A stretch of DNA of 64,000 nucleotides, from positions 52,795 through 116,794 of the forward strand of contig NZ_FORD01000009.1 in assembly GCF_900113925.1 (NCBI RefSeq), written 5' to 3'. Source of the stretch: Nitrosomonas sp. Nm34. GTDB lineage: Bacteria > Pseudomonadota > Gammaproteobacteria > Burkholderiales > Nitrosomonadaceae. Made by a program: the position numbers and the translations under genes. Positions 27,364 to 36,940 of the stretch are shown piece by piece; the first letter of the stretch is position 1, and each line of letters begins with the position of its first letter. The notes beneath the pieces were generated by a model. It worked only from the letters and a program-made list of their open reading frames with translations. It was not told the DNA's origin and made no database searches.

Positions 27364-28401
27364 ATGGTGCTTTTAGCTCGCATAATGATAACGACATTCA
27401 GCATGATGGCGTTCATTCCCATGTTGATCCTTCCCACAGAAGCGGTGGAGGCAGCTGAAGCACCCTTGAATTACTTTTTATATAGTGATGGGCCGGCTGC
27501 CAAGCCAACCATGTATCTTGGCTGGGTGCTTACGGGTTTGTCGCTAGCCATTTGCCTCATTATTACCCTACTTCTGCTAGCAGCCTTGATCCGTAAACGA
27601 CCCAAAATGGATCAGCGTGCCATCGGTAATGAGGGTAAAGGGATACACTGGATATACATAGGCACAGGAATTTCTACCCTCATTCTATTCGGGCTGGTAA
27701 TTTATTCGTTCATGGTTGTGAACAAAGTTGCCAAACCTTCGCAGCCAACGATGCTTGCCTTTACCGTTACAGGGTATGGGTGGTGGTGGAAGATCGAATA
27801 TGAACATGATGATCCTGCGCAGCGATTTGTTACTGCAAATGAACTGCATATTCCTGTGGGGCAACCTGTTCGTATCAAGCTCAAGAGTGCAGATGTTATT
27901 CATGCTTTCTGGGTACCGAAGCTTGCTGGAAAAACACAAATGGTACCAGGCCTGATCAATCAGCAATGGCTTCAGGCAGACAGACCTGGCATCTATAGCG
28001 GGCAATGCGTTCAGTTTTGTGGTGTGGGCCATGCACATATGGGGCTGGAAGTTGTAGCAGAAAGGGCTGAGGATTTTGAGAAATGGCTGGTGGCACAACA
28101 ACAAATGGCGGCATCTTCTGCGATATCAAATGAAAAGCCAGGATACGAGCTGTTCATGGAACGATGTGCTGGCTGCCATACCATCCGGGGAACCGATGCT
28201 CAGGGTAAACATGCCCCTGATCTGACTCATCTTAACTCACGTCATCGGATCGCAGCCGGGTTGTTAATGAATACGCCTGATCAGTTGATGGAATGGATCA
28301 TGCATGCCCAGAAACTTAAGCCAGGATCACGCATGCCAAGCTTTGCTTTATCAGAACAGGAGGCTTCAGTGCTTGCGTCATTTTTATCGACATTGGATTA
28401 G
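27364..28401 (+). CDS. ctaC: Cytochrome c oxidase subunit II with fused cytochrome c (caa3 type)
   Basis: A 345-residue exported membrane subunit: signal/anchor helix, two membrane spans (about 52-75 and 98-120), a periplasmic cupredoxin domain with the CuA ligands (DVIHAFWVP His; CVQFCGVGHAHM with Cys215, Cys219, His, Met), and a C-terminal class I cytochrome c with CAGCH (268-272) and a distal Met in GSRMPSF. It takes electrons from soluble donors for subunit I. The CuA glutamate between the cysteines is Gln. The next gene starts 6 bases after the stop; five genes run as one operon. Confidence 0.93.
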   Translation: MVLLARIMITTFSMMAFIPMLILPTEAVEAAEAPLNYFLYSDGPAAKPTMYLGWVLTGLSLAICLIITLLLLAALIRKRPKMDQRAIGNEGKGIHWIYIGTGISTLILFGLVIYSFMVVNKVAKPSQPTMLAFTVTGYGWWWKIEYEHDDPAQRFVTANELHIPVGQPVRIKLKSADVIHAFWVPKLAGKTQMVPGLINQQWLQADRPGIYSGQCVQFCGVGHAHMGLEVVAERAEDFEKWLVAQQQMAASSAISNEKPGYELFMERCAGCHTIRGTDAQGKHAPDLTHLNSRHRIAAGLLMNTPDQLMEWIMHAQKLKPGSRMPSFALSEQEASVLASFLSTLD

Positions 28402-28407
28402 AGGAAT

Positions 28408-30411
28408 ATGGCGATCTCTAATAGGACACATCGTCGCGGGAATGAGCACTTCGAACGTGTTCCGGAGTTAGGTCGTGCCCCTATCGGCTCGGAAGAAGAG
28501 GCGCGCCTGGCGAATATCTGGAAATCAGAGCCAGGTTGGCGCGGGTGGCTTTCTACGGTGGATCATAAGACGATTGGCCTGCGTTATCTTGTTACTGCAT
28601 TTATATTTCTGCTGATTGGCGGGATTGAGGCACTCATGATTCGAGCGCAACTCGCTCTACCCAATCAGACTTTATTAGCACCGGAACAATATAACCAATT
28701 ATTCACGATGCATGGCATCACGATGATTTTTCTTTATGCCTTACCCATATTGTCTGGATTTTCCAATTATCTGTGGCCACTATTGTTAGGTTCTCGGGAC
28801 ATGGCTTTCCCGCGTCTTAATGCGCTTTCTTACTGGATCTTCCTGTTTGCAGGTATTTTCATGTACATGAGTTTCCCGCTGGGGCTGGCACCCAATGCAG
28901 GTTGGTTTAATTATGTGCCTGTTTCCGGCCCTATCTATAACACCGGCCCTAATATCGATGTGTTTGCGCTGGGTATGGTGCTGTTGGGAATTTCCACGAC
29001 GGTTGGATCAGTGAATTTTGTTGTCACACTGTTCAGAATGCGTGCGCCTGGCATGACAATTAATAAAGTGCCCATTCTGGTCTGGGGTACACTCGCGGCA
29101 TCAGTCGCTAATCTTATGACTATCCCGGCAGTTAGCCTCGCGTTTTTTCTATTATGGATGGATCGTCAGTTTGGCACCCAATTTTTTGATGTGGCCAATG
29201 GAGGTAAGCCACTGCTGTGGCAGCATCTATTCTGGATTTTTGGTCATCCGTGGGTGTATGCCATCGTTCTTCCTGCCATGGGCATCGTGTCTGATGCGCT
29301 GCCAACTTTTTGTCGGCGGCCTCTGGTTGGCTATACCGCGGTGGCGCTGGCTACTATGGCAACCATGTTGATAGGCTTTTTAGTATGGATGCATCACATG
29401 TTTGCCACGGGCTTGCCCACTGTTTCCTTATCCTTATTTGGTGCGGCTAGCATGGCTATCTCAATCCCGAGCGCGGTTGCTGTGTTTGCCTGGATCGCCA
29501 CTATCTGGACGGGAAGACCGGTATTCCAAACACCATTTTTGTTTTTTGCCGGCTTTGTCATTCTGTTTGTGATCGGTGGCCTGTCCGGTGTCATGGTGGC
29601 GGCGATCTCGCTTAATTGGCAACTTAACGAAACATACTTTGTGGTGGCTCACCTGCACTATGTTTTGCTGGGTATTAATGTATTTCCGGTAATAGGCGGG
29701 ATTTACTATTGGTTTCCCAAATTCACTGGCCGCATGATGAATGAGAAATTAGGCAAATGGAACTTCTGGGTCATGTTCATTGGTTTTAATCTAGGATTTT
29801 TCCCAATGCATATCGCTGGTCTGCTCGGCATGCCGCGACGTATCTATACTTACTCATCCCGCATGGGATGGGATAGTGTTAATCTGATTACATCCATTGG
29901 CTCCTTTATCCTGGCAATTGGAATCCTTCTATTTATTATCAATGTCATTATTAGCCTTAAGCGCGGAAAGAAGGCGAGTTCAAATCCTTGGGATGCTGCC
30001 ACGCTCGAGTGGTCGATGTCTTCGCCACCACCTGCTTATAATTTTGCGGTTATCCCTGCTGTCGCAAGCCGCCATCCATTATGGGAAGATCGGTTAGAAG
30101 AAGAGGGCGCCAGACGATCCAATCTGGCTGAAGGCTATATATTGATGAAGGGGCATGAAACATTAAGTACCTCGCCTATCGATGCGAGACCGTTAGTCAT
30201 CTTTAAAATGCCGGGGGATTCCTATACGCCATTTTTTGTGGGATTGCTTGTGTCATTGCTATTCCTCGGTCTGCTGCTTCATTGGTGGATCTTCACCGGT
30301 TTAATGGCGACAGCAAGCTGTATTGCCTTAATTATTTGGATGTGGCCGCAAAAAACGCTGGCACAACGCACAGTATCAGGCACTGCTCATCCTTTGCAAG
30401 GAGATTCATAA
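28408..30411 (+). CDS. ctaD: Heme-copper oxidase subunit I, variant lacking canonical proton-channel residues
   Basis: A 667-residue polytopic protein with all metal ligands: heme a His in FTMHGITM, CuB His280 and Tyr284 in FGHPWVY, the CuB His pair in MHHMFATG, and VAHLHYVL for hemes a and a3. The terminal D-channel Glu of HPEVY is Trp282, with no YS substitute; the K-channel Lys of PTGxK is Ala358. The D-channel entrance Asp131 and Asn138 remain. About 100 C-terminal residues add two membrane spans. It may reduce O2 with altered proton pumping, or NO; the sequence cannot decide. Confidence 0.92.
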   Translation: MAISNRTHRRGNEHFERVPELGRAPIGSEEEARLANIWKSEPGWRGWLSTVDHKTIGLRYLVTAFIFLLIGGIEALMIRAQLALPNQTLLAPEQYNQLFTMHGITMIFLYALPILSGFSNYLWPLLLGSRDMAFPRLNALSYWIFLFAGIFMYMSFPLGLAPNAGWFNYVPVSGPIYNTGPNIDVFALGMVLLGISTTVGSVNFVVTLFRMRAPGMTINKVPILVWGTLAASVANLMTIPAVSLAFFLLWMDRQFGTQFFDVANGGKPLLWQHLFWIFGHPWVYAIVLPAMGIVSDALPTFCRRPLVGYTAVALATMATMLIGFLVWMHHMFATGLPTVSLSLFGAASMAISIPSAVAVFAWIATIWTGRPVFQTPFLFFAGFVILFVIGGLSGVMVAAISLNWQLNETYFVVAHLHYVLLGINVFPVIGGIYYWFPKFTGRMMNEKLGKWNFWVMFIGFNLGFFPMHIAGLLGMPRRIYTYSSRMGWDSVNLITSIGSFILAIGILLFIINVIISLKRGKKASSNPWDAATLEWSMSSPPPAYNFAVIPAVASRHPLWEDRLEEEGARRSNLAEGYILMKGHETLSTSPIDARPLVIFKMPGDSYTPFFVGLLVSLLFLGLLLHWWIFTGLMATASCIALIIWMWPQKTLAQRTVSGTAHPLQGDS

Positions 30412-30417
30412 ATTAAC

Positions 30418-31008
30418 ATGGACACATTCGATCATTACGCTTTGCCAGTTGGAAGTGCCGGCAAACTCTCAGCAGGGTGGTGGGGTGTTTGGGCATTGAT
30501 TGTGACGGAAGGGGCTTTGTTTGGGTACCTCCTGTTTGTATATTTTTATCTCGCGACTCAAACTGATGAGCAATGGCCTCCGGAAGGGCTGCCCAGCCTG
30601 ATCGTACCAACTATAAACACCGTTATTTTACTTGTTAGCAGTGCTTTTGTTTGGGCGAGCGAACGTTGCATTCGACTAAGGCAAATTAATCGGAGCATCG
30701 GAATAATGATGCTGGCAATCATATTGGGCATCTGCTTTGTAATGGTCCAACTCACGGAATGGAGCAATAAAGCTTATGCTTTAACATCGAATTTATATGG
30801 GTCCTTATATTTCACGATTACCGGATTTCATTTATGCCATGTAATTGTCGGGATTGTGGTTTTAATGTTATTGCTGATTTGGCTATCGCTAGGTTATTTT
30901 GATGATAAGCGTCATGCTGCGGTCACAATTGGTGGTGTTTATTGGCACTTTGTCGATGCGGTTTGGTTGTTTGTATTTACTACGTTATACCTCTCTCCCT
31001 ATTTATAG
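30418..31008 (+). CDS. ctaE: Cytochrome c oxidase subunit III
   Basis: A 196-residue protein with five membrane spans, characteristic of short bacterial subunit III. Conserved features are the early TEGALFGYLLFVYFY (acidic residue in the first helix), FTITGFHLCHVIVG with the paired His region, and the C-terminal YWHFVDAVWLFVFTTLYL signature. It stabilises subunit I and proton uptake. It begins 6 bases after ctaD in the oxidase operon. Confidence 0.92.
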   Translation: MDTFDHYALPVGSAGKLSAGWWGVWALIVTEGALFGYLLFVYFYLATQTDEQWPPEGLPSLIVPTINTVILLVSSAFVWASERCIRLRQINRSIGIMMLAIILGICFVMVQLTEWSNKAYALTSNLYGSLYFTITGFHLCHVIVGIVVLMLLLIWLSLGYFDDKRHAAVTIGGVYWHFVDAVWLFVFTTLYLSPYL

Positions 31009-31067
31009 GAGATGAAAAGTTCTAGTAGGAGCAAGATAGCGCGATTAACCTGAAAATATTGAGGCTT

Positions 31068-31466
31068 ATGAATCCATACAAAACATTACTAGCGTTATTT
31101 GGTGCGCCCGCGGCATGGACTGTGCAGATGCTTTTATGCGAATCACTTACATCATTCGCCTGTTATCCACATCAGGCTCCACTTTCTGCTCCTCAGTGGG
31201 CCAATCTGCCGCTGATACTGATGATAATTTGTGTGGTCTGCTTGTCGTTCAGCCTGATCTCTGGCTATGTCGCATGGCATTTATGGCAGCAAGCTCACCG
31301 CTCAATAGCGGAGGCTGGCTCAAGCAACCAGGCTATTAAAGTTAGTGGCGGACAGTCCCAATTTTTAGCAATGCTCGGAGTCATGTCTAGCTTCATTTTT
31401 ATCGTAGCGATTTTATTTACCAGTTGCGCTATTTTATTAGTACCGCTTTGTAGCGAGTGGACTTGA
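31068..31466 (+). CDS. Small membrane protein of the oxidase cluster
   Basis: A protein of about 132 residues with three predicted membrane spans (near 10-25, 45-70 and 102-128). The ATG at 31068 has GAGG just before it. Its N-terminal TLLALFGAPAAWTVQMLLCE motif is common in uncharacterised proteins encoded next to alternative cytochrome oxidases. Several cysteines are present. No catalytic motif is seen; an assembly or accessory role is inferred from position only. Its 3' end lies 60 bases before the chosen start of the cytochrome gene. Confidence 0.7.
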   Translation: MNPYKTLLALFGAPAAWTVQMLLCESLTSFACYPHQAPLSAPQWANLPLILMIICVVCLSFSLISGYVAWHLWQQAHRSIAEAGSSNQAIKVSGGQSQFLAMLGVMSSFIFIVAILFTSCAILLVPLCSEWT

Positions 31467-31525
31467 TTCAGATGATATCAATAACCTCGTTCTCTCATAT
31501 CATTAATAAAATTTCAGGCAAACTG

Positions 31526-32800
31526 ATGCGCCATTGCTGGATTTTTTATGCAGTCGGTCTGATCGCTGCAAGTGTTCAGGCTGCTGATCCTGAGATGATT
31601 GCACGGGGTGCCTATCTTGCCAAAGTCGCTGACTGTGAAAGCTGTCACACCGCAGGTTCTGGTCATGCTCCTTTCAGCGGCGGTTTGCCCATTAATTCAC
31701 CCTTCGGCGTAATTTATTCGACTAATATTACACCCGATCCTACCACCGGTATTGGCCAATATAGTTATGAAGAGTTTAGCAGGGCGGTTAGAGAAGGGGT
31801 GGCAAAAGGCGGGAAGCGCCTTTATCCAGCGATGCCTTATCCTTCGTTTGCTGCCACGCAAGACAGGGATATTCAGGCCTTGTACGCTTATTTCATGGAA
31901 GGGGTAAAACCAGTTCATCATATTCCACCCCAGACTGAACTCCCTTTCCCCTTCAATCAGCGCTGGACGTTGAGATTCTGGGCGATGATATTTGCCACGC
32001 AAAAACCGTACGAACCGCGTGCCGATCGTGATGAGAGATGGAATCGCGGTGCGTATTTAGTGCAGGCACTCGGGCACTGTGGCGCATGCCATACCCCACG
32101 CGGTCTGGCATACCAGGAAAAAGCCTATTCAGAATGGTCGCCCGATTATTTAAGTGGCTCAGTAATCGAGAATTGGTCGACAGCGGATCTGACCGGTAAT
32201 CCAGCATCTGGTTTGGGCAGATGGTCTGAAGCAGAAATTTCTACCTTCCTGGAAACAGGTCATAGCCGATTAGGGATTGCATTTGGCAGCATGGTAACCG
32301 TGATTGAAAACAGCCTGCAACATTTACTGAAAGAGGATCTGGATGCGATTGCCCATTATCTTAAATCACTTCCAGCTGGAAGGAAGGGCAGATCATATTA
32401 CCAGCCGCTAACTACACAGAACGAGCTCATCCTAACCGGATTAGAGACAGGGGTCGATAAATTTGAGCACCCTGGCGCAGGGGTGTATGCAGGATTTTGC
32501 GCCAAATGCCATGAAGATAATGGAATGGGCAGGCTGCCAAGAATTTCACGGTTAAGTGGCAATTCGATGGTTCTTTCCGAAAATCCTGTTTCTATTATTC
32601 GTCAAGTACTGGAAGGAGGGAAAGGTCCCTTAACGAAAAAAGGGCCTAAACCCAAAAAAATGCCGGGTTTTGCCAAAAAATTATCTGATCGTGAGATCGC
32701 AGATGTCTTGACCTTTGTGCGCAATAGCTGGGGTAATACAGCCCCTCCAGTGATACCTCGTGAAGTATCTATCGTACGAAAGGAAATGTTGCAAGAATAA
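31526..32800 (+). CDS. Tri-heme cytochrome c (dehydrogenase-subunit type), exported
   Basis: The start at 31526 gives a signal peptide (MRHCWIFYAVGLIAASVQA) and a mature protein beginning ADPEMIARG; an ATG at 31472 is possible. Three heme sites are visible: CESCH, CGACH and CAKCH, arranged as in the membrane cytochrome c subunits of alcohol, gluconate or sorbitol dehydrogenases (424 residues). The family usually passes electrons from a dehydrogenase to quinone or oxidase; here no dehydrogenase gene is adjacent, so it may donate directly to the caa3-like oxidase whose operon it ends. Confidence 0.88.
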   Translation: MRHCWIFYAVGLIAASVQAADPEMIARGAYLAKVADCESCHTAGSGHAPFSGGLPINSPFGVIYSTNITPDPTTGIGQYSYEEFSRAVREGVAKGGKRLYPAMPYPSFAATQDRDIQALYAYFMEGVKPVHHIPPQTELPFPFNQRWTLRFWAMIFATQKPYEPRADRDERWNRGAYLVQALGHCGACHTPRGLAYQEKAYSEWSPDYLSGSVIENWSTADLTGNPASGLGRWSEAEISTFLETGHSRLGIAFGSMVTVIENSLQHLLKEDLDAIAHYLKSLPAGRKGRSYYQPLTTQNELILTGLETGVDKFEHPGAGVYAGFCAKCHEDNGMGRLPRISRLSGNSMVLSENPVSIIRQVLEGGKGPLTKKGPKPKKMPGFAKKLSDREIADVLTFVRNSWGNTAPPVIPREVSIVRKEMLQE

Positions 32801-32880
32801 TCCGCCAGGAATAAATCTGCCAGGCAGGCAATGATCGCGCGAGGATAAGCACAGTGATATCCTGGTCATCTAACACATAC

Positions 32881-33771
32881 TCAGCAGTCTTCGGAGCGTA
32901 CGACACGCGCAGGGGTTTCAGGTTGCAACGTCACGTGATCTATGCCGTAATGCTGCAATAGCATATGACGCAGATCGTCCAGAATATCGTCCCATTGGTT
33001 AAGATCAAGCAGCACCACGTGGGCGGATAGTGCGAATCGCTGCGATGTCAATGACCAGATATGCAGGTCATGTACCGACAACACTCCTGGCCTGGCTGCC
33101 ATCTCAGTGCCAATGGCTGTCAGCGACAACCCCAGTGGGACACCTTCCATCAGACCGTGCAGCACTTCGCGTAACAGACGCAAAGTGGAATACAGGATAA
33201 ACGCGACAATGAGCAGCGATAGCAGCGGGTCGATTACGGTCCAACCGGTGAAGATGATCACCAGCCCAGACAATATGGCGACGATAGAGGCTAGCAGGTC
33301 GCTCAAAACGTGTAACGCAGCGGCACGTTGATTCAGGTCAGTCTCACTATGCCCTAGCAGGTACAGTACGAGCACATTGAGTGCCAGGCCAATAAACGCC
33401 ACAGTAGACACGACCTCTCCTTGCACGGGCAGTGGTTGTTGCAGCCGTTCAATGGCGTTGATGATCACAATACTCACCATTATCAGTATTAATAGGCCAT
33501 TGATTAAAGCTGCAAGGAACTCTGCGCGGCCTAGCCCATAAGAATGGCGTGGCGTCGGGCGACGTTGCGCCAGCCAGGCTCCAAGTGAGGCGATCAGCAG
33601 CGCACTGGTGTCGGTTAACATATGCCCGGCATCGCTTAGTAATGCCAGCGAATTCGCCCACCAGCCCACGCTGGCTTCTATCGCTGCGTAGATGAGCGTA
33701 ATGCCGGCAGCGAAATAGAGGCGATGCTGGCTATTGTGGAGATGAGGTTGCTGGTGGTTGGGATGTCTCAT
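32881..33771 (-). CDS. Cation diffusion facilitator (CzcD-like) metal exporter
   Basis: A 296-residue CDF transporter that exchanges Zn2+, Co2+ or Cd2+ for protons in the inner membrane. Six membrane spans (20-210) include the binding motifs SDAGHMLTD (HxxxD, helix 2) and HVLSDLLAS (helix 5). A His-rich N-terminus (HPNHQQPHLHNSQH) and a cytoplasmic ferredoxin-like C-terminal domain (SVHDLHIWSL) follow the family pattern. It stands alone, convergent with the oxidase operon. Confidence 0.9.
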   Translation of the reverse strand: MRHPNHQQPHLHNSQHRLYFAAGITLIYAAIEASVGWWANSLALLSDAGHMLTDTSALLIASLGAWLAQRRPTPRHSYGLGRAEFLAALINGLLILIMVSIVIINAIERLQQPLPVQGEVVSTVAFIGLALNVLVLYLLGHSETDLNQRAAALHVLSDLLASIVAILSGLVIIFTGWTVIDPLLSLLIVAFILYSTLRLLREVLHGLMEGVPLGLSLTAIGTEMAARPGVLSVHDLHIWSLTSQRFALSAHVVLLDLNQWDDILDDLRHMLLQHYGIDHVTLQPETPARVVRSEDC

Positions 33772-33906
33772 GCTATTTCGCTGTACGGCAAGTGATCATG
33801 CAACTTAATACCTGGTACGCTACCGTAGTCAGCGGGAAGTTTGGCAGTGATTTCATATTGCAGCATATTAACGTTCTCTTTACTGGGTGATTGTTAAGAG
33901 ACATTT

Positions 33907-34008
33907 ATTCCATTTCTAAATCAAACCTGGTTTGGTTGGCTTCACCTTGCCGTTTTATTGTTACTGTCTGCGGCCGCCTTCGTGTCAGGTTTAATTTGAA
34001 AATGGAAT
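33907..34008. repeat. Dispersed imperfect-palindrome repeat, copy 2
   Basis: Left arm ATTCCATTTCTAAATCAAAC and right arm TTAATTTGAAAATGGAAT pair almost perfectly; centre contains GCGGCCGCCTTCG. It lies between the metal exporter and panC. Confidence 0.8.
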
Positions 34009-34069
34009 TGTTTCTGTTTTCGTTTACTAGCACTTCGTCTCGCTTGATGGCTTGTTCAGACTTTCCCGG

Positions 34070-34906
34070 CTATGAGGTAAGCGCAATCTCCAGATTATCG
34101 ATTAAGCGGGTCTGGCCCAGCCAGCCTGCGCCGAGGATGACCAGATCCGTGTCGCTGGTATTGGCTGGTAGCAGTGTTTTACGCTGTTGCAAGGCAATAT
34201 AGTCGACCTTCCATCCCTGCTTGGCGAGCTCACATTTTGCCCACTCTTCTAATAGCCGGAGATTATGATCGCCTTGTTCTATTTTTTGTTTCACATGAAA
34301 CAGTGTGCGAAACAAATGACTGGCTTGCTGTCTTTGGGACTTGCTCAGATAGCTGTTGCGTGAACTTAACGCAAGACCATCTTCTGCGCGCACTGTTTCA
34401 CCCGCCATAATCTCGATAGGTAAATTCAATTGCTGCCCCATCTTTTGCATCAGATGCAGTTGCTGATAATCTTTTTTGCCAAATATGGCGATATGTGGCT
34501 GGACGATATTAAACAGTTTTAGCACAATAATTGCTACACCTCGAAAAAAACCAGGGCGGAATTGCCCTTCCAGCGTATCAGCTACGGCCGGGAGCAGTAG
34601 TTGAAATTCCTGAGGAGTTGGATAAAGTTCTTTTTCGTCAGGTAAAAACACGATTTCCACCCCGAGCTGCTCCAAAAGCTGACAATCAGTTGTTTGGGTG
34701 CGTGGATATCGATCAAAATCTTCGTGCGGGGCAAATTGTAGCCGATTAACGAAAATACTGACGACGGTACAGCCTGCATGCTGCTGCGCCAGTTGAACCA
34801 ATGACAAATGACCCTGATGCAAATTGCCCATGGTCGGTACTAATGCTATGGACGATTCACGTTTAAGGCGGGTTCGCAACGATGCAATATTACTAATGAT
34901 TTCCAC
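34070..34906 (-). CDS. panC: Pantothenate synthetase
   Basis: A 278-residue ATP-dependent ligase joining pantoate and beta-alanine. It shows [14 protein letters not shown] (HxGH nucleotide site), [15 protein letters not shown], and the SSRNSYLS segment of the family. It lies 38 bases after panB, its pathway partner, at the end of the minus-strand run pcnB-folK-dNK-panB-panC typical of beta- and gammaproteobacteria. No panD is nearby. Confidence 0.96.
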   Translation of the reverse strand: MEIISNIASLRTRLKRESSIALVPTMGNLHQGHLSLVQLAQQHAGCTVVSIFVNRLQFAPHEDFDRYPRTQTTDCQLLEQLGVEIVFLPDEKELYPTPQEFQLLLPAVADTLEGQFRPGFFRGVAIIVLKLFNIVQPHIAIFGKKDYQQLHLMQKMGQQLNLPIEIMAGETVRAEDGLALSSRNSYLSKSQRQQASHLFRTLFHVKQKIEQGDHNLRLLEEWAKCELAKQGWKVDYIALQQRKTLLPANTSDTDLVILGAGWLGQTRLIDNLEIALTS

Positions 34907-34944
34907 GGCCAGTGCTTTTGCTTTAGAAGAAATGATATGAGTGA

Positions 34945-35736
34945 TTAGAAAGTATGTTCTGCTGCGGGGAATTTTCCTGCCTTGACTTCTTGTACATAAT
35001 GTTCGATCGCGGTTTGGATGCTTTCAGTGCCTATCATGAAATTTTTGACAAACCGGGGTTTATTGCCTCGATAAATGCCCAGCATATCATGCAATACGAG
35101 TACCTGAGCAGAGCAATTGGCTCCTGCGCCGATACCGATAGTGGGAATAGACAACTCCCGGCTAATTCTAGCAGCTAAAGCTGCTGGAATCGTTTCCATA
35201 AGCAACATGCCTACCCCTGCTTCCTGTAGTAGCATAGCGTCATTCAGAAGTTGTTCAGCTTCGTTGGTGGTTCGTCCCTGGACTTTGTAGCCGCCCAACT
35301 GATGAACCGACTGTGGCATCAAGCCGATATGAGCACAGACAGGAATGCCGCGCTGAGTAAGAAAGTCGATGGTGTCAGTCATAATTTGACCACCTTCAAT
35401 CTTGACCATCTGTGCGCCTGCGGCCATGAGTCTGGTTGCATTCATGAAAGTTTCTTCAGGTGACACCTGGGAAGTGCCAAAAGGCATGTCAACCATGATG
35501 AAGGCTTTGTTTGATCCGCGCACCACGCACTGAGTATGATAGATCATATCATCCAGCGTGACGGGTAATGTGGTAGTATGGCCCTGCATGACATTGCCTA
35601 GTGAATCACCTACCAAAATAATATCGACGCCGGCATTTTCCAGTATGGCTGCAAAGGTCGCATCATAGCAAGTCAGTGCAGCGATCTTATTGCCTGCTGC
35701 ATGCATTTTTTGTAAGGTATCTCGAGTTATTCTCAT
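34945..35736 (-). CDS. panB: Ketopantoate hydroxymethyltransferase
   Basis: A 263-residue decameric enzyme adding a hydroxymethyl group from methylene-THF to ketoisovalerate. Signature [22 protein letters not shown] and the metal-binding KIEGG segment are clear, as is [12 protein letters not shown]. It sits between the nucleoside kinase and panC in one transcription unit (21 bases after the kinase stop). Confidence 0.96.
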   Translation of the reverse strand: MRITRDTLQKMHAAGNKIAALTCYDATFAAILENAGVDIILVGDSLGNVMQGHTTTLPVTLDDMIYHTQCVVRGSNKAFIMVDMPFGTSQVSPEETFMNATRLMAAGAQMVKIEGGQIMTDTIDFLTQRGIPVCAHIGLMPQSVHQLGGYKVQGRTTNEAEQLLNDAMLLQEAGVGMLLMETIPAALAARISRELSIPTIGIGAGANCSAQVLVLHDMLGIYRGNKPRFVKNFMIGTESIQTAIEHYVQEVKAGKFPAAEHTF

Positions 35737-35757
35737 GACGGTTTAGTCCATAATGAC

Positions 35758-36411
35758 TTATAGATATTCTCTCAGGCCACAGTTGAAATATTCCCGCGCA
35801 CCTCTCATCTGATTAAGACGCTGGAGTAACAAGTTGAAGTCGGCCGTGTTGTTGGCAAAATTGAGATTCTCGCTATTGACGATGATGACAGGTGTTTTTT
35901 CATATTGATGAAAAAACTGTGTGTAGCTACTCGATAACTTATATAGATAATCTTCGGATATATTTTTCTCATAAGTACTGCCACGACGCTTGATACGTTC
36001 TAACAGTTTTTCTGGTGAAGCCTGAAGATAAATGACGAGATCAGGAGAAGGTGCTTGGGGCTGTATTTGAGAATAAATTTTCTGATAGAGATCATATTCG
36101 GATTTGTTCAGTGTCATACGAGCAAATAATTGATCTTTCTCCAATAAAAAATCACTGATCATTGGTTTTGAAAGAACGTCTGCCTGCGTCACATACCGGA
36201 ATTGATCAATACGTTGCAGTAAAAAGAATAGCTGCGTAGGTAATGCGTAGCGCGAGCGGTCGCTATAAAATTTTTCGAGGAAAGGGTTTTCTTCCGGGCG
36301 TTCCAGCATTAAGGTACATTCCAGATGGTCTGCCATATTCTGGGCAAGACTGGTTTTGCCAGCGCCAATTGGGCCTTCAATAGCAATGTAGTGATATTTT
36401 TCAAGTATCAT
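35758..36411 (-). CDS. Deoxynucleoside kinase family protein (dAK/dGK-like)
   Basis: A 217-residue P-loop kinase: EGPIGAGKTSLAQ (Walker A), ERPEENPFLEKFY, the DFLLEKD segment (related to the DRS/ERS motif) and a lid with RIKRRGSTYEKNI. It phosphorylates deoxynucleosides for salvage, or another small hydroxylated substrate. It starts inside the last codon of folK (ATGA overlap), a translationally coupled arrangement kept in many betaproteobacteria, suggesting a functional tie to folate or pantothenate metabolism. Confidence 0.88.
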   Translation of the reverse strand: MILEKYHYIAIEGPIGAGKTSLAQNMADHLECTLMLERPEENPFLEKFYSDRSRYALPTQLFFLLQRIDQFRYVTQADVLSKPMISDFLLEKDQLFARMTLNKSEYDLYQKIYSQIQPQAPSPDLVIYLQASPEKLLERIKRRGSTYEKNISEDYLYKLSSSYTQFFHQYEKTPVIIVNSENLNFANNTADFNLLLQRLNQMRGAREYFNCGLREYL

Positions 36412-36932
36412 GATGATGAAATATATTCAAGTCGTTGTTGTGTACATGCGACCAGTAGCTCGCTAACCAACCCCTGGCCAGGAATTTTACAACCACGTTC
36501 GATTTCCATAAGTGGCTGTAATACGAATGCGCGTTCATGCAAGCGGGGATGTGGCAAGACCAGACCTTCCTCATGACATTGCAGATCATCATATAACAAT
36601 AAATCAAGATCGAGAGTGCGCGGCGCATTGGGATAAGTTCGAATACGCCCGCAACGCCGTTCAATTTCAAGTAAAGCCATAAGGAGGACCCGCGGCATAA
36701 GCATTGTTTCGATGTGGACAACTGCATTAATGAAATCAGGCTGATCAACTGCCCCCATCGCTGCGCTGCGGTATAGGGAGGATTGCCTTATCAAGCGGGA
36801 GTCAGGAAGCTCTGTTAGCAGTGAAATGGCTCGTCTGATTTGAAATAAAGGGTTGTCCAAATTGCTGCCTAGTCCGATAAAGGCCTGACTGGCTGATTGA
36901 GTCGGAATGGATGGTATCAGATCATTTTCCAT
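36408..36932 (-). CDS. folK: 6-hydroxymethyl-dihydropterin pyrophosphokinase
   Basis: A 174-residue folate-pathway kinase transferring pyrophosphate from ATP. It shows the GLGSNLDNP start, YRSAAMGAVDQPDFINAVVHIET and the metal-binding RTYPNAPRTLDLDLLLYDD motif. It begins 8 bases after pcnB and overlaps the following kinase gene by four bases. Confidence 0.96.
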   Translation of the reverse strand: MENDLIPSIPTQSASQAFIGLGSNLDNPLFQIRRAISLLTELPDSRLIRQSSLYRSAAMGAVDQPDFINAVVHIETMLMPRVLLMALLEIERRCGRIRTYPNAPRTLDLDLLLYDDLQCHEEGLVLPHPRLHERAFVLQPLMEIERGCKIPGQGLVSELLVACTQQRLEYISSS

Positions 36933-36940
36933 GATAGCCG

